A DNA stretch of 29,360 nucleotides, taken from IMG/VR virus record IMGVR_UViG_3300037137_001530, positions 1-29,360 of that record. The stretch is one strand, 5' to 3'. Numbering within the stretch: position 1 is the stretch's first letter; the number at the start of each line of letters is the position of its first letter. The notes below the pieces were generated by a model. The model did not search any database. It worked only from the letters and a program-made list of their open reading frames with translations, and was not told the origin of the DNA. This document shows, piece after piece, positions 1 through 6,989 of the stretch. A program made the position numbers and the translations under genes. The stretch comes from a virus.

Positions 1-1
1 A

Positions 2-193
2 AGGATCACAAAACTTCAGTTCGTTATAGCCACGCTCGAGAGAGCGGTTAAGAAAGAAATACAGGTGGAACCTGAGCCTTTGCTCGTGGAGGTCCCGCGA
101 GAGAGAGTTGAGACGGAGAACCGACCCGGACAGGATAGAGTAGGGAATCTGATTAACTTCGTGCGGAGGATTGAGGGGGTTAGGACCGGATGA
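2..193 (+). CDS. 3' end of a gene, probable small terminase subunit (partial)
   Basis: An open frame runs from the window edge to the TGA at 191-193, giving 63 residues. They are highly charged, with many Glu, Arg and Lys, and end in a basic stretch around VRRIEGVRTG. The stop overlaps the ATG of the large terminase (ATGA), as expected for translational coupling. A gene directly before terL in this layout is usually the small terminase subunit, which recognises the packaging site. The call rests on position only: the DNA-binding domain would lie outside the window and no diagnostic motif is visible. Confidence 0.55.
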   Translation, partial: RITKLQFVIATLERAVKKEIQVEPEPLLVEVPRERVETENRPGQDRVGNLINFVRRIEGVRTG

Positions 194-1749
194 TAACTGC
201 GACCGAAGAGCGTAAGAGGACCTACGATATGATCGCTGAGGTGGTTAGAGGTATGCCTGACGAGGATAAGGCCCTTATAGACGAGATATTGACCGAGGAA
301 CTCCCTGTGTGGAGTCCTATAGAGGGACCTCAGCGCGAGGCGTACGATAGTGAGGCTGATGTGTTGTTCTTCGGCGGGGCTGCGGGTGGGTCTAAGACTG
401 ACCTGTTGATAGGATTAGCGCTGACCAAACACTACCGCTCTATCATATTCAGGCGGGAAGCGACGCAGTTACCAGCTATAATAGACAGGATCGCGGAGGT
501 GATGGAGTCGCGTAACGGGTATAACGGACAGATACACGTGTGGAGAGTTTCTAACGGTCGGCAGATAGAGTTCGGGTCGACGCCTTTCGCTGGCGACGAG
601 CGCAGGTACCAAGGGCGCCCGCATGACCTGTTGTGCTTCGACGAGCTCTCTAATTTCCTAGAGTCTCAGTTCCGGTTCCTCTGTGGGTGGAATAGGACGA
701 CGCTGAAGGGTCAGAGGTGTAGGATAGTGTGCGCTGGGAATCCGCCGACTGAGGCGGAGGGCGAGTGGGTTATACGCTACTGGGCTCCTTGGTTGGATCC
801 TAATCACCCAAACCCTGCTAAACCTGGGGAGTTGAGGTGGTTTCTTATGGTTGACGGAAAAGAGGTTGAGGTCGAGGACGGTAGTTCGGTCGTCCACAAC
901 GGTCATGTGATCAGGCCTCAGTCCCGGACGTTCATACCGTCTAAGGTGCAGGATAACCCGTTTCTCATGGAGACTGGGTACGAGGCTACTCTGCAGGCAT
1001 TACCAGAACCGTTGAGGTCTCAGATGTTGGAGGGTTCGTTCACAGCTGGTAAGGAAGACGATGTGTGGCAGATGGTGCCGTCCGGATGGGTGGACGAAGC
1101 GATGCAGAGGTGGAAAGAAGAGGGTAAGTTTGGGAGGAAGATGTCGTCCGTTGGGGTTGATGTGGCGCGAGGCGGGAAGGATAGCACCGTCGTGTCGACG
1201 AGGTTTGACTGGTGGTTTGACAGGTTGAGGTCTTACCCCGGTTCCGAGACGCCGGACGGAGCGATGGTGGCAGGGATAGTGTTCGCGCTGTCGTCGGACC
1301 ACGCACCGATACACGTAGATGTCATAGGTGTTGGGAGTTCGGTGGTGGACCATTTGAAGGGAAATAACGTTCACTGCGTGGCGGTGAACGGGGCGGAGAG
1401 AGCGGACGAGGGCGCTCGGGACCGAGCGACGGGGCGGATGAGGTTTCGGAACCGAAGGGCCCAGTGCTACTGGAGGTTTAGAGAGTTGCTTGACCCGGGT
1501 AACCGGAACAACGTTATGTTACCGTTGGACACCAAGCTTAAGGCTGACCTCTGCGCGCCGAGGTGGAAGTTGACTGCGTCAGGGATATTGGCGGAATCGA
1601 AGGACGAGATAAAGAAGAGGTTGGGTCGCAGTCCTGACTACGGTGACGCTGTGGTATTAGCCGCTATAGAGACGGAGAAGAACAGCGGGTCTTACCTTGG
1701 TAAGGTGTGGAGGAAAACGGTGAGGAAAGGGAGTTGGCGTGTTAACTAA
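190..1749 (+). CDS. terL: terminase large subunit (packaging ATPase-nuclease)
   Basis: This motor protein (519 aa) pumps phage DNA into the prohead through the portal and cuts it. The ATPase half shows a Walker A motif GGAAGGSKT (62-70), a Walker B motif LLCFDE (147-152) and a coupling motif CAGNPP (181-186). The nuclease half shows the RNase H-like acidic motifs GVDVARGGKDSTV (322-334), HVDVIGVGSS (375-384) and PDYGDAV (482-488), which supply the metal-binding aspartates. Length and motif order fit the Terminase_6/6C families. The ATG overlaps the upstream stop, and a GGGGG-containing ribosome site lies about 12 bases before it. The 3' end overlaps the next gene by 11 bases. Confidence 0.96.
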   Translation: MITATEERKRTYDMIAEVVRGMPDEDKALIDEILTEELPVWSPIEGPQREAYDSEADVLFFGGAAGGSKTDLLIGLALTKHYRSIIFRREATQLPAIIDRIAEVMESRNGYNGQIHVWRVSNGRQIEFGSTPFAGDERRYQGRPHDLLCFDELSNFLESQFRFLCGWNRTTLKGQRCRIVCAGNPPTEAEGEWVIRYWAPWLDPNHPNPAKPGELRWFLMVDGKEVEVEDGSSVVHNGHVIRPQSRTFIPSKVQDNPFLMETGYEATLQALPEPLRSQMLEGSFTAGKEDDVWQMVPSGWVDEAMQRWKEEGKFGRKMSSVGVDVARGGKDSTVVSTRFDWWFDRLRSYPGSETPDGAMVAGIVFALSSDHAPIHVDVIGVGSSVVDHLKGNNVHCVAVNGAERADEGARDRATGRMRFRNRRAQCYWRFRELLDPGNRNNVMLPLDTKLKADLCAPRWKLTASGILAESKDEIKKRLGRSPDYGDAVVLAAIETEKNSGSYLGKVWRKTVRKGSWRVN

Positions 1750-2020
1750 GAAGTTTGACTCTACGTGCGTTGATGCCGCTGGGTATGACCCGGTTAAGAA
1801 AGAGTTAGTCGTTAAGTTCAAGGGAGGTAAGGTTTATCGCTACAGCGGGATCGGTGGGCATGTGTACGCTGGTTTGATGGGCGCTGAGAGTCCTGGAAGG
1901 TTCGTTCACCAGGTGCTCAGGTCTTACGCGGGCGAGGAGGTCGCAGATATAGAGGAGGAAAAAGATGCCGGAAGGGACGAAAGTGGCACGATGCGTGAAC
2001 AAGTTGAAGAAGAAGGGTAA
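1739..2020 (+). CDS. KTSC-domain protein
   Basis: A 93-residue protein. Residues about 4-60 match the KTSC domain pattern: a start strand, then a Tyr-Asp-x5-Leu-x-Val-x-Phe-x2-Gly-x2-Tyr-x-Tyr-Ser core (YDPVKKELVVKFKGGKVYRY, from residue 16), then a helix with VYAGLMGAESPGRFVHQVLRS. This family is common in phages and bacteria next to DNA-processing genes. Its biochemical role is not established. The start is GTG, overlapping the terL stop, with GGGAG 5 bases upstream. The C-terminal 25 residues are acidic and overlap the next small gene by 56 bases, so that tail may be constrained by both frames. Confidence 0.82.
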   Translation: MLTKKFDSTCVDAAGYDPVKKELVVKFKGGKVYRYSGIGGHVYAGLMGAESPGRFVHQVLRSYAGEEVADIEEEKDAGRDESGTMREQVEEEG

Positions 2021-2126
2021 AGGAAACCCGTACGCTATATGTCAGGCGTCGACGGGTCAGAGCTATAAGACAGGTAAGTCGTTGGGTAAGAGGAAAGGAC
2101 GCGCGTTGAGCATGGGCGATAAATGA
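1965..2126 (+). CDS. small basic phage protein (VARCV...NPYAICQASTGQSY type)
   Basis: A 53-residue ORF starting at ATG 1965 with a perfect AGAGGAGGAA ribosome site 2-14 bases upstream. The translation starts MPEGTKVARCVNKL, then has a Lys/Gly-rich stretch and NPYAICQASTGQSYKTGK, and ends in a basic tail. Small proteins with this V-x-x-C-V...AICQ-STG-S pattern recur next to terminase and portal genes of many metagenomic phages. No function is known to me. The ORF begins inside the KTSC gene in another frame, and its stop overlaps the next ATG (ATGA). Strong ribosome site and coupling make it a real gene. Confidence 0.75.
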   Translation: MPEGTKVARCVNKLKKKGKGNPYAICQASTGQSYKTGKSLGKRKGRALSMGDK

Positions 2127-2266
2127 GCGGGCACGGTGGAGGGCACTCAGATACTAGTCGCCCGTGGATGGAGTCAGAGAAAAAGAAGAAGACGTCGATA
2201 GGCAAGGGCAAGAGGAAGAAAAGACAGCTGTCGATGCACGAGAAGGAGGTTAAGAGTGGCAGATAA
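2123..2266 (+). CDS. tiny His/Gly- and Lys-rich basic protein, unknown
   Basis: A 47-residue ORF starting at ATG 2123, overlapping the previous stop by four bases (ATGA). It has a His/Gly N-terminus (MSGHGGGHSD), then SRPWMESEKKKK and a strongly basic stretch from residue 20 to the end. The C-terminus overlaps the next gene (GTG 2256). It could bind nucleic acid through its charge, but no domain is recognised. Support comes from overlap coupling and its position in an otherwise gapless operon. Confidence 0.6.
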   Translation: MSGHGGGHSDTSRPWMESEKKKKTSIGKGKRKKRQLSMHEKEVKSGR

Positions 2267-2450
2267 AGCGCCGGAAAATATAATGGATTTGAGGAAGAAA
2301 AGGGCGGAGAGGGAAAAGAAATTGAAGGAAAGAGAGAAAGTGCCGTTACAGCAGATTCGCCCGAAACAGAAAATAAACCCTAAACCTGGGCCTTCTCCGA
2401 GGTTACCGAGGGAGTTGGACTTAGATCGACCGAAGACCTGGAACATATGA
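2256..2450 (+). CDS. small charged helical protein, unknown
   Basis: A 64-residue protein with a GTG start at 2256, preceded by AGAAGGAGGT at 2241-2250, an excellent ribosome site. Residues 8-30 form a Lys/Glu/Arg-rich helix (DLRKKRAEREKKLKEREK); the rest is Pro-rich and basic. There is no recognisable domain. The stop overlaps the next ATG (ATGA at 2447-2450). The gene belongs to the run of tiny genes between terL and portal. Confidence 0.65.
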   Translation: MADKAPENIMDLRKKRAEREKKLKEREKVPLQQIRPKQKINPKPGPSPRLPRELDLDRPKTWNI

Positions 2451-3058
2451 TAAATTGGTTGGGTGGGTTGTACAGAGAGTTACACCACGTTAACGTTCCG
2501 GATTCGGATACCGGATACGAGCCTTCTCTCGTGATACTCGATCATAAGAAGAAGGGTAGGTCGTTTATCATACCCGTATCTGCGATGTGGAAATACGTTG
2601 ACCCAATTGACTACAGCGAGGATGCCGTCGCTACTAAGGCAGATTGGTCTGATTTCAATAAGATTGTGATGAGGGCGAACCGAGTCTTGAGAGGAGGGTC
2701 TAAATCAGAATTCGTTCAAGTTAAATCTTCCTCTGACGACAAGAGAGAAGCGATGATGGATGTGGCCGCGTGCCAGTTTTCGTACGCATTCCACAAATCC
2801 ACCGCCGTTTATCTGTGTACTGGATATAACCTGGCTAAGTGTATGCAGATGTTCCAGATATCCCCAACGGTTCAAGCTGCAGCGCAGTTGCTGCTGTGGA
2901 TTCAGTCTCGGTTGGATGACCTGAAGAATATGCCAGAACCAGAGAAGGAGGAACAGTACGTGGGAGGAGAAGCCGATATATTCGTCGACGGAAAGAGAGT
3001 CGCGACGAAGGAGATGACTGTGAGCGAGACAGAATTAGTGGTGCACGAAAATGCCTAG
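2447..3058 (+). CDS. hypothetical protein between terminase and portal
   Basis: A 203-residue protein that I do not recognise. The N-terminus (MINWLGGLYREL) is followed by a mixed alpha/beta region with LVILDHKKKGRSFIIPVSAMWKY-like strands. A helical section around residues 100-160 carries three Cys (CQFSY, CTGYNLAKCM), and the C-terminus is acidic (PEPEKEEQYVGGEADIFVDG). It starts by ATGA overlap without its own ribosome site and overlaps the portal gene by 8 bases, so it is probably made in step with them. A head-assembly or packaging accessory role is possible only by position. Confidence 0.7.
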   Translation: MINWLGGLYRELHHVNVPDSDTGYEPSLVILDHKKKGRSFIIPVSAMWKYVDPIDYSEDAVATKADWSDFNKIVMRANRVLRGGSKSEFVQVKSSSDDKREAMMDVAACQFSYAFHKSTAVYLCTGYNLAKCMQMFQISPTVQAAAQLLLWIQSRLDDLKNMPEPEKEEQYVGGEADIFVDGKRVATKEMTVSETELVVHENA

Positions 3059-5231
3059 TTACGATATAAATAGACACGACGCGAGCGATAAGCACGTAGC
3101 CCCATCGCTTCGAACTAAGGAGCAAGGTGGGGTGTCTCTCGTTACCGGAGAACGAACGCACGTGTTGGACGGAGCGGATTACCAGCTCCGGTTTAAGAAG
3201 CTTCAGCAGTGGCGTCGTCAGGCTAGGGTCGCTCAAGCGGATAATCGCACTGAGATGGCCATCGACGAAGATTTTTACGATGGAATTCAGATGGACGCTG
3301 AGGATCTGATAATCTTAGCCGATAGGTCCCAAGCTCCTGTCGTCTTTAACGTGATAAAGAACGCCCTTAATTGGGTCATTGGCACTGAGAAGAAGAGTCG
3401 CGTGGACTGGAGAGTATTGCCAAGGAAGAAGACTAACTCGGCGGACGCGAAGGTGAAAACGAAAGTTATGAAGTATGTGAGCGACGTCAATAAGGTTGAG
3501 TACGCTCGCAGCGAAGCGTTCATAGAAGCAGCGTGTTCTGGTATTGGGTGGTTAGAGTGTGGTGCTCGTAACACCGACGAAGTTCTCTTCGTTCGTTCAG
3601 AGAGGTGGAGGAACATGTGGTTTGACCACCTTGGTACTGCTCTTGATGGAAGTGATATGCGCTACGTCTTCAGAGAGAAATGGGTTGACTTAGATATCGT
3701 CGAGTGTATGTTCCCCGAGAGAAAGAATGAGTTGAAGGTGTTATCTGAAGGGGTCAACAGCTTATATCCGTATCACCCCGATGATACCGTTATCACAGAC
3801 AATGCGTCAGAGTTTGACCTTGAGAGCGACCTTGATTCGTTGTTCGGCGGTCCTTTTGACGGAATGAGGGAGAGACTTAAGGTCGTTGAGATGAATTATA
3901 AGATGCCACAGATCGTTCCAATTATGAAATTAAGAGATCCTGATACGCCTTACGGATCTCTTGATGGTGCGATTTATAGACCAGAATATCCTGATCACCA
4001 GTACTTAGTGAAAGGAAAGTATTTTACTGTGTCCGACGCGATGAGATTAGTCGTTCGTTGCGCGATGTGGGCTGGCCGAACGCTGCTTCAAGACACAATA
4101 TCTCCGTATAATCACAACAAATTCGCGTTCGTTCCGATATTCTGTTATCGACGGAAGCGAGATAATATGCCGTACGGTATAATAAGGGATCTCCGCGATC
4201 CTCAGAGCGATCTCAATAAGAGGAGATCAAAAGCTTTATTTCTTCTTTCAGCAAATCAGGTTGTCGTTGAGAAAGGTGCTGTCGATGATATCGCAGATTT
4301 TCACAGCGAGTTACAGAAACCAGATGGAATTGGTGTGGTTAATGAAGGTAAGATGAATATGTGGAGGCAGATCGAACACACCAAACAGGTCGGAGAACAC
4401 GCGCAGATGGCGCAAGACGACGAGCGCTTCATACACTCAATATCAGGCGTGACGAACGATAGTGAGTGGATGGCGAAAAGAGAGCTCAGCGGAAAAGCCA
4501 TAAACCTTATGCAGAATCAAGGAATGACGGCGCACGGAGTTATATTTGATAATTATTTCTTCGCTCATCAGACGATGGGTGAGATGTTGCTCTCGCTCAT
4601 GGAGCAGTTCTACGATCAGCAGAAAGAGATAAGAATAACTGGAGATCAGTACAAGGACGAGTTCGTTGAGATCAATAAGATGAACGACGATGGAACGATA
4701 CAGAATTCTATCACATCCTCAAAGGCTGACTTCATCGTTGGTAAGCAAGATTATAGAGAGACGATAAGAATAGCGATGCTTGAGCAGTTCATAGAGCTCG
4801 TGAATACGGTCGGAAAAGTTAGCCCAGAAGTTTCGCTTGCTCTCCTTGACCTAGTCGTTGAGTTGATGGACGATCTTCCGAATAAGGATGAAGCGGTGGC
4901 TAGGATTCGTAAGATTAATAAGCAACACGCGCCTGAGGACGAGATGTCTCAGGAAGAGAAGATGAAACAGTACCAACAAGATATGCAGGCCGCGCAGGAG
5001 ATGCAAGCGATGAAACAACTGCAGCAAGCCTTGCTTCAAATACAGGTTTCGGAGGGTCAGAGTAAAGTCGCGAAAAATAAAGCGGAAGCTGCGATGAAGA
5101 AGCTTGAAGGATTTCTTAAAGCTCTTGAAGCGGCTGGAACTGTGGATATGGCTCCGCATTTAGTTGAGGCCGCAGACACTATCGTGACAGAAGCGCAGAA
5201 TATAACCAATTCAACAGAGGGAGGGCAATAG
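3051..5231 (+). CDS. portal protein (P22-type)
   Basis: The portal forms the dodecameric ring at the head vertex through which DNA is packaged and ejected. The 726-residue length and sequence fit the P22-like portal family. Near the N-terminus is DEDFYDG (72-78), followed by a region ending VVFNVIKNALNWVIGTEKKSRVDWRVLP (97-124), the wing/stem entry typical of these proteins. Other family-like blocks are the FAFVPIFCYRRKRDNMPYGIIRDLRDPQSDLNKRRS section and SGVTNDSEWM. The last 100 residues are a Gln/Met/Lys-rich coiled coil, likely a barrel-like extension. The start ATG overlaps the upstream gene and has only a weak ribosome site. Confidence 0.92.
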   Translation: MPSYDINRHDASDKHVAPSLRTKEQGGVSLVTGERTHVLDGADYQLRFKKLQQWRRQARVAQADNRTEMAIDEDFYDGIQMDAEDLIILADRSQAPVVFNVIKNALNWVIGTEKKSRVDWRVLPRKKTNSADAKVKTKVMKYVSDVNKVEYARSEAFIEAACSGIGWLECGARNTDEVLFVRSERWRNMWFDHLGTALDGSDMRYVFREKWVDLDIVECMFPERKNELKVLSEGVNSLYPYHPDDTVITDNASEFDLESDLDSLFGGPFDGMRERLKVVEMNYKMPQIVPIMKLRDPDTPYGSLDGAIYRPEYPDHQYLVKGKYFTVSDAMRLVVRCAMWAGRTLLQDTISPYNHNKFAFVPIFCYRRKRDNMPYGIIRDLRDPQSDLNKRRSKALFLLSANQVVVEKGAVDDIADFHSELQKPDGIGVVNEGKMNMWRQIEHTKQVGEHAQMAQDDERFIHSISGVTNDSEWMAKRELSGKAINLMQNQGMTAHGVIFDNYFFAHQTMGEMLLSLMEQFYDQQKEIRITGDQYKDEFVEINKMNDDGTIQNSITSSKADFIVGKQDYRETIRIAMLEQFIELVNTVGKVSPEVSLALLDLVVELMDDLPNKDEAVARIRKINKQHAPEDEMSQEEKMKQYQQDMQAAQEMQAMKQLQQALLQIQVSEGQSKVAKNKAEAAMKKLEGFLKALEAAGTVDMAPHLVEAADTIVTEAQNITNSTEGGQ

Positions 5232-5232
5232 T

Positions 5233-5748
5233 ATGGCAACAGGTGATCAGACGTTATTGCAGACTTTAGGTTACGAGATACTCGCTGTCTGTAACAATGG
5301 AACGTTAATCTTTGAAGCGTGTAGCGATGGGTGGTTACGGACATATGCGATTGCAGGTGGTGCGGTAGTAGATTTAGCAAAATTCGACGAGGGAATAGTA
5401 GATATAGATACTGATAACACTAATATCTATGTTCTACTTGAGACTGGAAAAGTCAAAAAGTGCGCTATTTCTGGCGGTGCAGTGACTGAAATTGGTACTA
5501 GTACTGGGCGTTTGCTTGCTAATAGGCCGAAGGCTATAACGTATTATAACGGAATTCTTTACATCGCTGAAGAAGGTGGATTTATGGTCAGCATAACGAC
5601 CGCCGGAATTACTTCGCTTTCGCCGAGCATTTCGCCTAGTAAATCGCCGTCATTGTCGCCGAGTAAATCGCCGTCATTGAGTCCGTCGATATCGCCGAGT
5701 AAATCGCCGTCATTGAGTCCGTCGATATCACCGTCACCGTCGACGTAA
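5233..5748 (+). CDS. propeller-like small protein with Ser-Pro-Ser repeat tail
   Basis: A 171-residue protein starting one base after the portal stop, with GGGAGGG at 5219-5225. Residues 1-128 have the short beta-strand/turn pattern of propeller blades (LIFEACSDGWLRTYAIAGGAV, NIYVLLETGKVKKCAISGGAV, ITYYNGILYIAEEGG). Residues 130-171 are low-complexity SPSxSPS repeats ending in ISPSPST. The same tail design closes the gene at 11487. A gene of this kind between portal and scaffold is unusual; it may be an added (moron-like) virion surface protein. There are too few blades for a complete propeller, so it may oligomerise or be a partial domain. Function is unknown. Confidence 0.72.
   Translation: MATGDQTLLQTLGYEILAVCNNGTLIFEACSDGWLRTYAIAGGAVVDLAKFDEGIVDIDTDNTNIYVLLETGKVKKCAISGGAVTEIGTSTGRLLANRPKAITYYNGILYIAEEGGFMVSITTAGITSLSPSISPSKSPSLSPSKSPSLSPSISPSKSPSLSPSISPSPST
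5620..5745 (+). repeat. in-frame repeats encoding SPSxSPS (CG-rich version)
   Basis: The 18-base block agtaaatcgccgtcattg occurs at 5638, 5662 and 5698. The last two copies lie inside a 36-bp direct repeat (5662 to 5698) that is exact for at least 32 bases. The encoded unit is Ser-Pro-Ser plus Ile, Lys or Leu, built mainly from TCG, CCG and AGT codons. Confidence 0.9.
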
Positions 5749-5774
5749 GATGAAATAAAAGGAGGATTTGAAAA

Positions 5775-6734
5775 ATGCCAGGACAGTCTAAGGAAAAAGA
5801 CGAAATAATTATTCCAGATGAGGAGAAGATGATCGTTCCAGAAGGGTATACAGAAGAGGAATGGTTGGGTCTCTCTGAAGGAGAGAGAACGGCTATACAA
5901 TCGAAGGAAGAGGACGATGAAAAAGAGGAACTTACTGAGGCGCAGTTAAAATCCATAGCGGAAGAGCCTCCGAAGGAAGAGCCTCCGAAGGAAGAGCCTC
6001 CGAAGGAAGAGCCTCCGAAGGAAGAGCCTCCGAAGGAAGAGCCTCCGAAGGAACGAATTTCTGATGAAACGTTACTATCATTTCGACCGACGATCGACGA
6101 AACGACTCTTCCAATTCCTGGAGAGGAGTTTATTACGGACGAGATTCAGGTCCAGTTAGATGAATTGGAGAAGAAGTATACGGACGAAGAACTTCCTCTC
6201 AAAGATTATATGAGTCAAAGAGACGTCTTAAATCGGAGAATCTCATCTGAAAATAACGCGGCGTATCAACTGACTAGGGAACAAGCGAGAGCAGATCTTA
6301 CTTGGAAAGCAGAACAGACCGCGTTTTTCCGGGCTCGTCCAGAGTACGAATATGCTAAGGACGGATCTTTAAAGGGTAAGTTGTTGTACGGAGCTCTTAA
6401 TCAGGCGGTTAAAGACATTGATTTGAATCCTGAGTATACTGGATTATCAGGTGTAGCTCTTCTCGTTCGAGCTGATAAGATGGTTAAAGAGGCTTTTGGA
6501 CTCAATAAATTGCCTGAAATTAAGAAAGAAGAGAAGAAGGAGGATAAGAAAGCGGAATTAAAACCGCCGGTTCAAGTACCAGATCTCAAAACTTTAGCAG
6601 ATATTCCTGCGGCTCAAATGCCCGAGACCGATAGTCCATGGAATGCGCTGGATAAATTGTCAGGTGACGCGTTCGAATCAGCGTTGGAGAGATTAACGCC
6701 GGCACAACGCGATCGGTACTTGGCTTCTAAGTGA
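5775..6734 (+). CDS. probable capsid scaffolding protein
   Basis: A 319-residue, strongly acidic and helical protein immediately before the capsid genes, the usual place for the scaffold that shapes the prohead and is lost on maturation. The N-terminus is Glu/Asp-rich (EEWLGLSEGERTAIQSKEED), followed by six EEPPK repeats (about 63-92). A helical middle contains QVQLDELEKKYTDEELPLKDYMSQR, and the end is FESALERLTPAQRDRYLASK, a pattern I associate with scaffolds beside N4-gp56-type capsid genes. AGGAGG lies 9-14 bases before the ATG. No protease motif is visible. Identification is by position, composition and C-terminal pattern. Confidence 0.7.
   Translation: MPGQSKEKDEIIIPDEEKMIVPEGYTEEEWLGLSEGERTAIQSKEEDDEKEELTEAQLKSIAEEPPKEEPPKEEPPKEEPPKEEPPKEEPPKERISDETLLSFRPTIDETTLPIPGEEFITDEIQVQLDELEKKYTDEELPLKDYMSQRDVLNRRISSENNAAYQLTREQARADLTWKAEQTAFFRARPEYEYAKDGSLKGKLLYGALNQAVKDIDLNPEYTGLSGVALLVRADKMVKEAFGLNKLPEIKKEEKKEDKKAELKPPVQVPDLKTLADIPAAQMPETDSPWNALDKLSGDAFESALERLTPAQRDRYLASK
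5961..6050 (+). repeat. six perfect 15-bp tandem repeats (EEPPK)
   Basis: The unit gaagagcctccgaag is repeated six times without a mismatch at 5961, 5976, 5991, 6006, 6021 and 6036. Each copy encodes Glu-Glu-Pro-Pro-Lys. The absence of silent differences points to recent expansion by slippage, so copy number may vary between phages of the population. Confidence 0.97.
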
Positions 6735-6735
6735 T

Positions 6736-6918
6736 ATGGCTTTAATAAAGATCATAGGAGTCGGAGATCAACTGATCTTTAACGTAAAAGGAGAGGAGAT
6801 TTCTGTGACGCTTTCGGAAAAAGCAGGAAGACAAGCTGTTCTGAAGATCGTCGCGGATAAGTCGATAGGGATAACCACAGTGTCAAAGGACAAGGTGTGG
6901 GTAGGGACACCGGCATGA
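6736..6918 (+). CDS. 60-residue protein, possibly CsrA-like
   Basis: Starts one base after the scaffold stop and lacks a clear ribosome site, so it is probably coupled. The sequence (GDQLIFNVKGEEISVTLSEK, then GRQAVLKIVADKSIGITTVSKD) resembles the carbon storage regulator pattern: G-(E/D)-x-(I/L), a polar turn, EIxVT, G-x-Q-x2-L-x-I-x-A-x-(K/R)-x-(I/V)-x-(I/V). CsrA binds GGA motifs in mRNA and controls translation. The arginine that CsrA proteins carry in the VHRxE segment is replaced (ITTVS), so RNA binding may be altered or lost. An alternative is a small head-associated beta protein. The family assignment is tentative. Confidence 0.5.
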   Translation: MALIKIIGVGDQLIFNVKGEEISVTLSEKAGRQAVLKIVADKSIGITTVSKDKVWVGTPA

Positions 6919-6926
6919 AGTCGGAC

Positions 6927-6944
6927 AAGTCTCTTTAGAGACTT
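6927..6944 (+). terminator. 7-bp hairpin upstream of capsid gene (weak terminator or processing site)
   Basis: AAGTCTC (6927-6933) pairs perfectly with GAGACTT (6938-6944) around a TTTA loop. The following sequence agtttatt is T-rich but not a clean T-run. It could reduce read-through or protect the capsid mRNA 5' end. Confidence 0.45.
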
Positions 6945-6951
6945 AGTTTAT

Positions 6952-6969
6952 TAATACGACCTAGGATGG
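6952..6969 (+). promoter_or_regulatory. T7-promoter-like sequence before the capsid gene
   Basis: TAATACGAC at 6952-6960 equals the upstream half of the T7 RNA polymerase promoter. The next nine bases, CTAGGATGG, agree with the T7 consensus at four positions including the +1 G. It lies 20 bases before the capsid ATG, directly after a hairpin, as in T7 before gene 10. It may be chance: no polymerase gene is in the window and no second copy was found between genes. Confidence 0.25.
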
Positions 6970-6989
6970 TCAGAAGAAGGAGGTAGTAA

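Noticed and set aside
1000-1374. Minus-strand frames within the terminase gene
   Set aside because: They are opposite conserved nuclease motifs, rich in Arg/Pro/His as expected for shadow frames.
5638-5729. Spaced repeats resembling a CRISPR array
   Set aside because: Repeats are in frame, lack unique spacers of regular length and encode SPS units; the same holds for 11994-12332.
5559-5900. Antisense frame with Asp-Gly-Asp repeats opposite the SPS tail
   Set aside because: It is the complement of the SPS repeats, has no ribosome site and overlaps two coding genes on the other strand.
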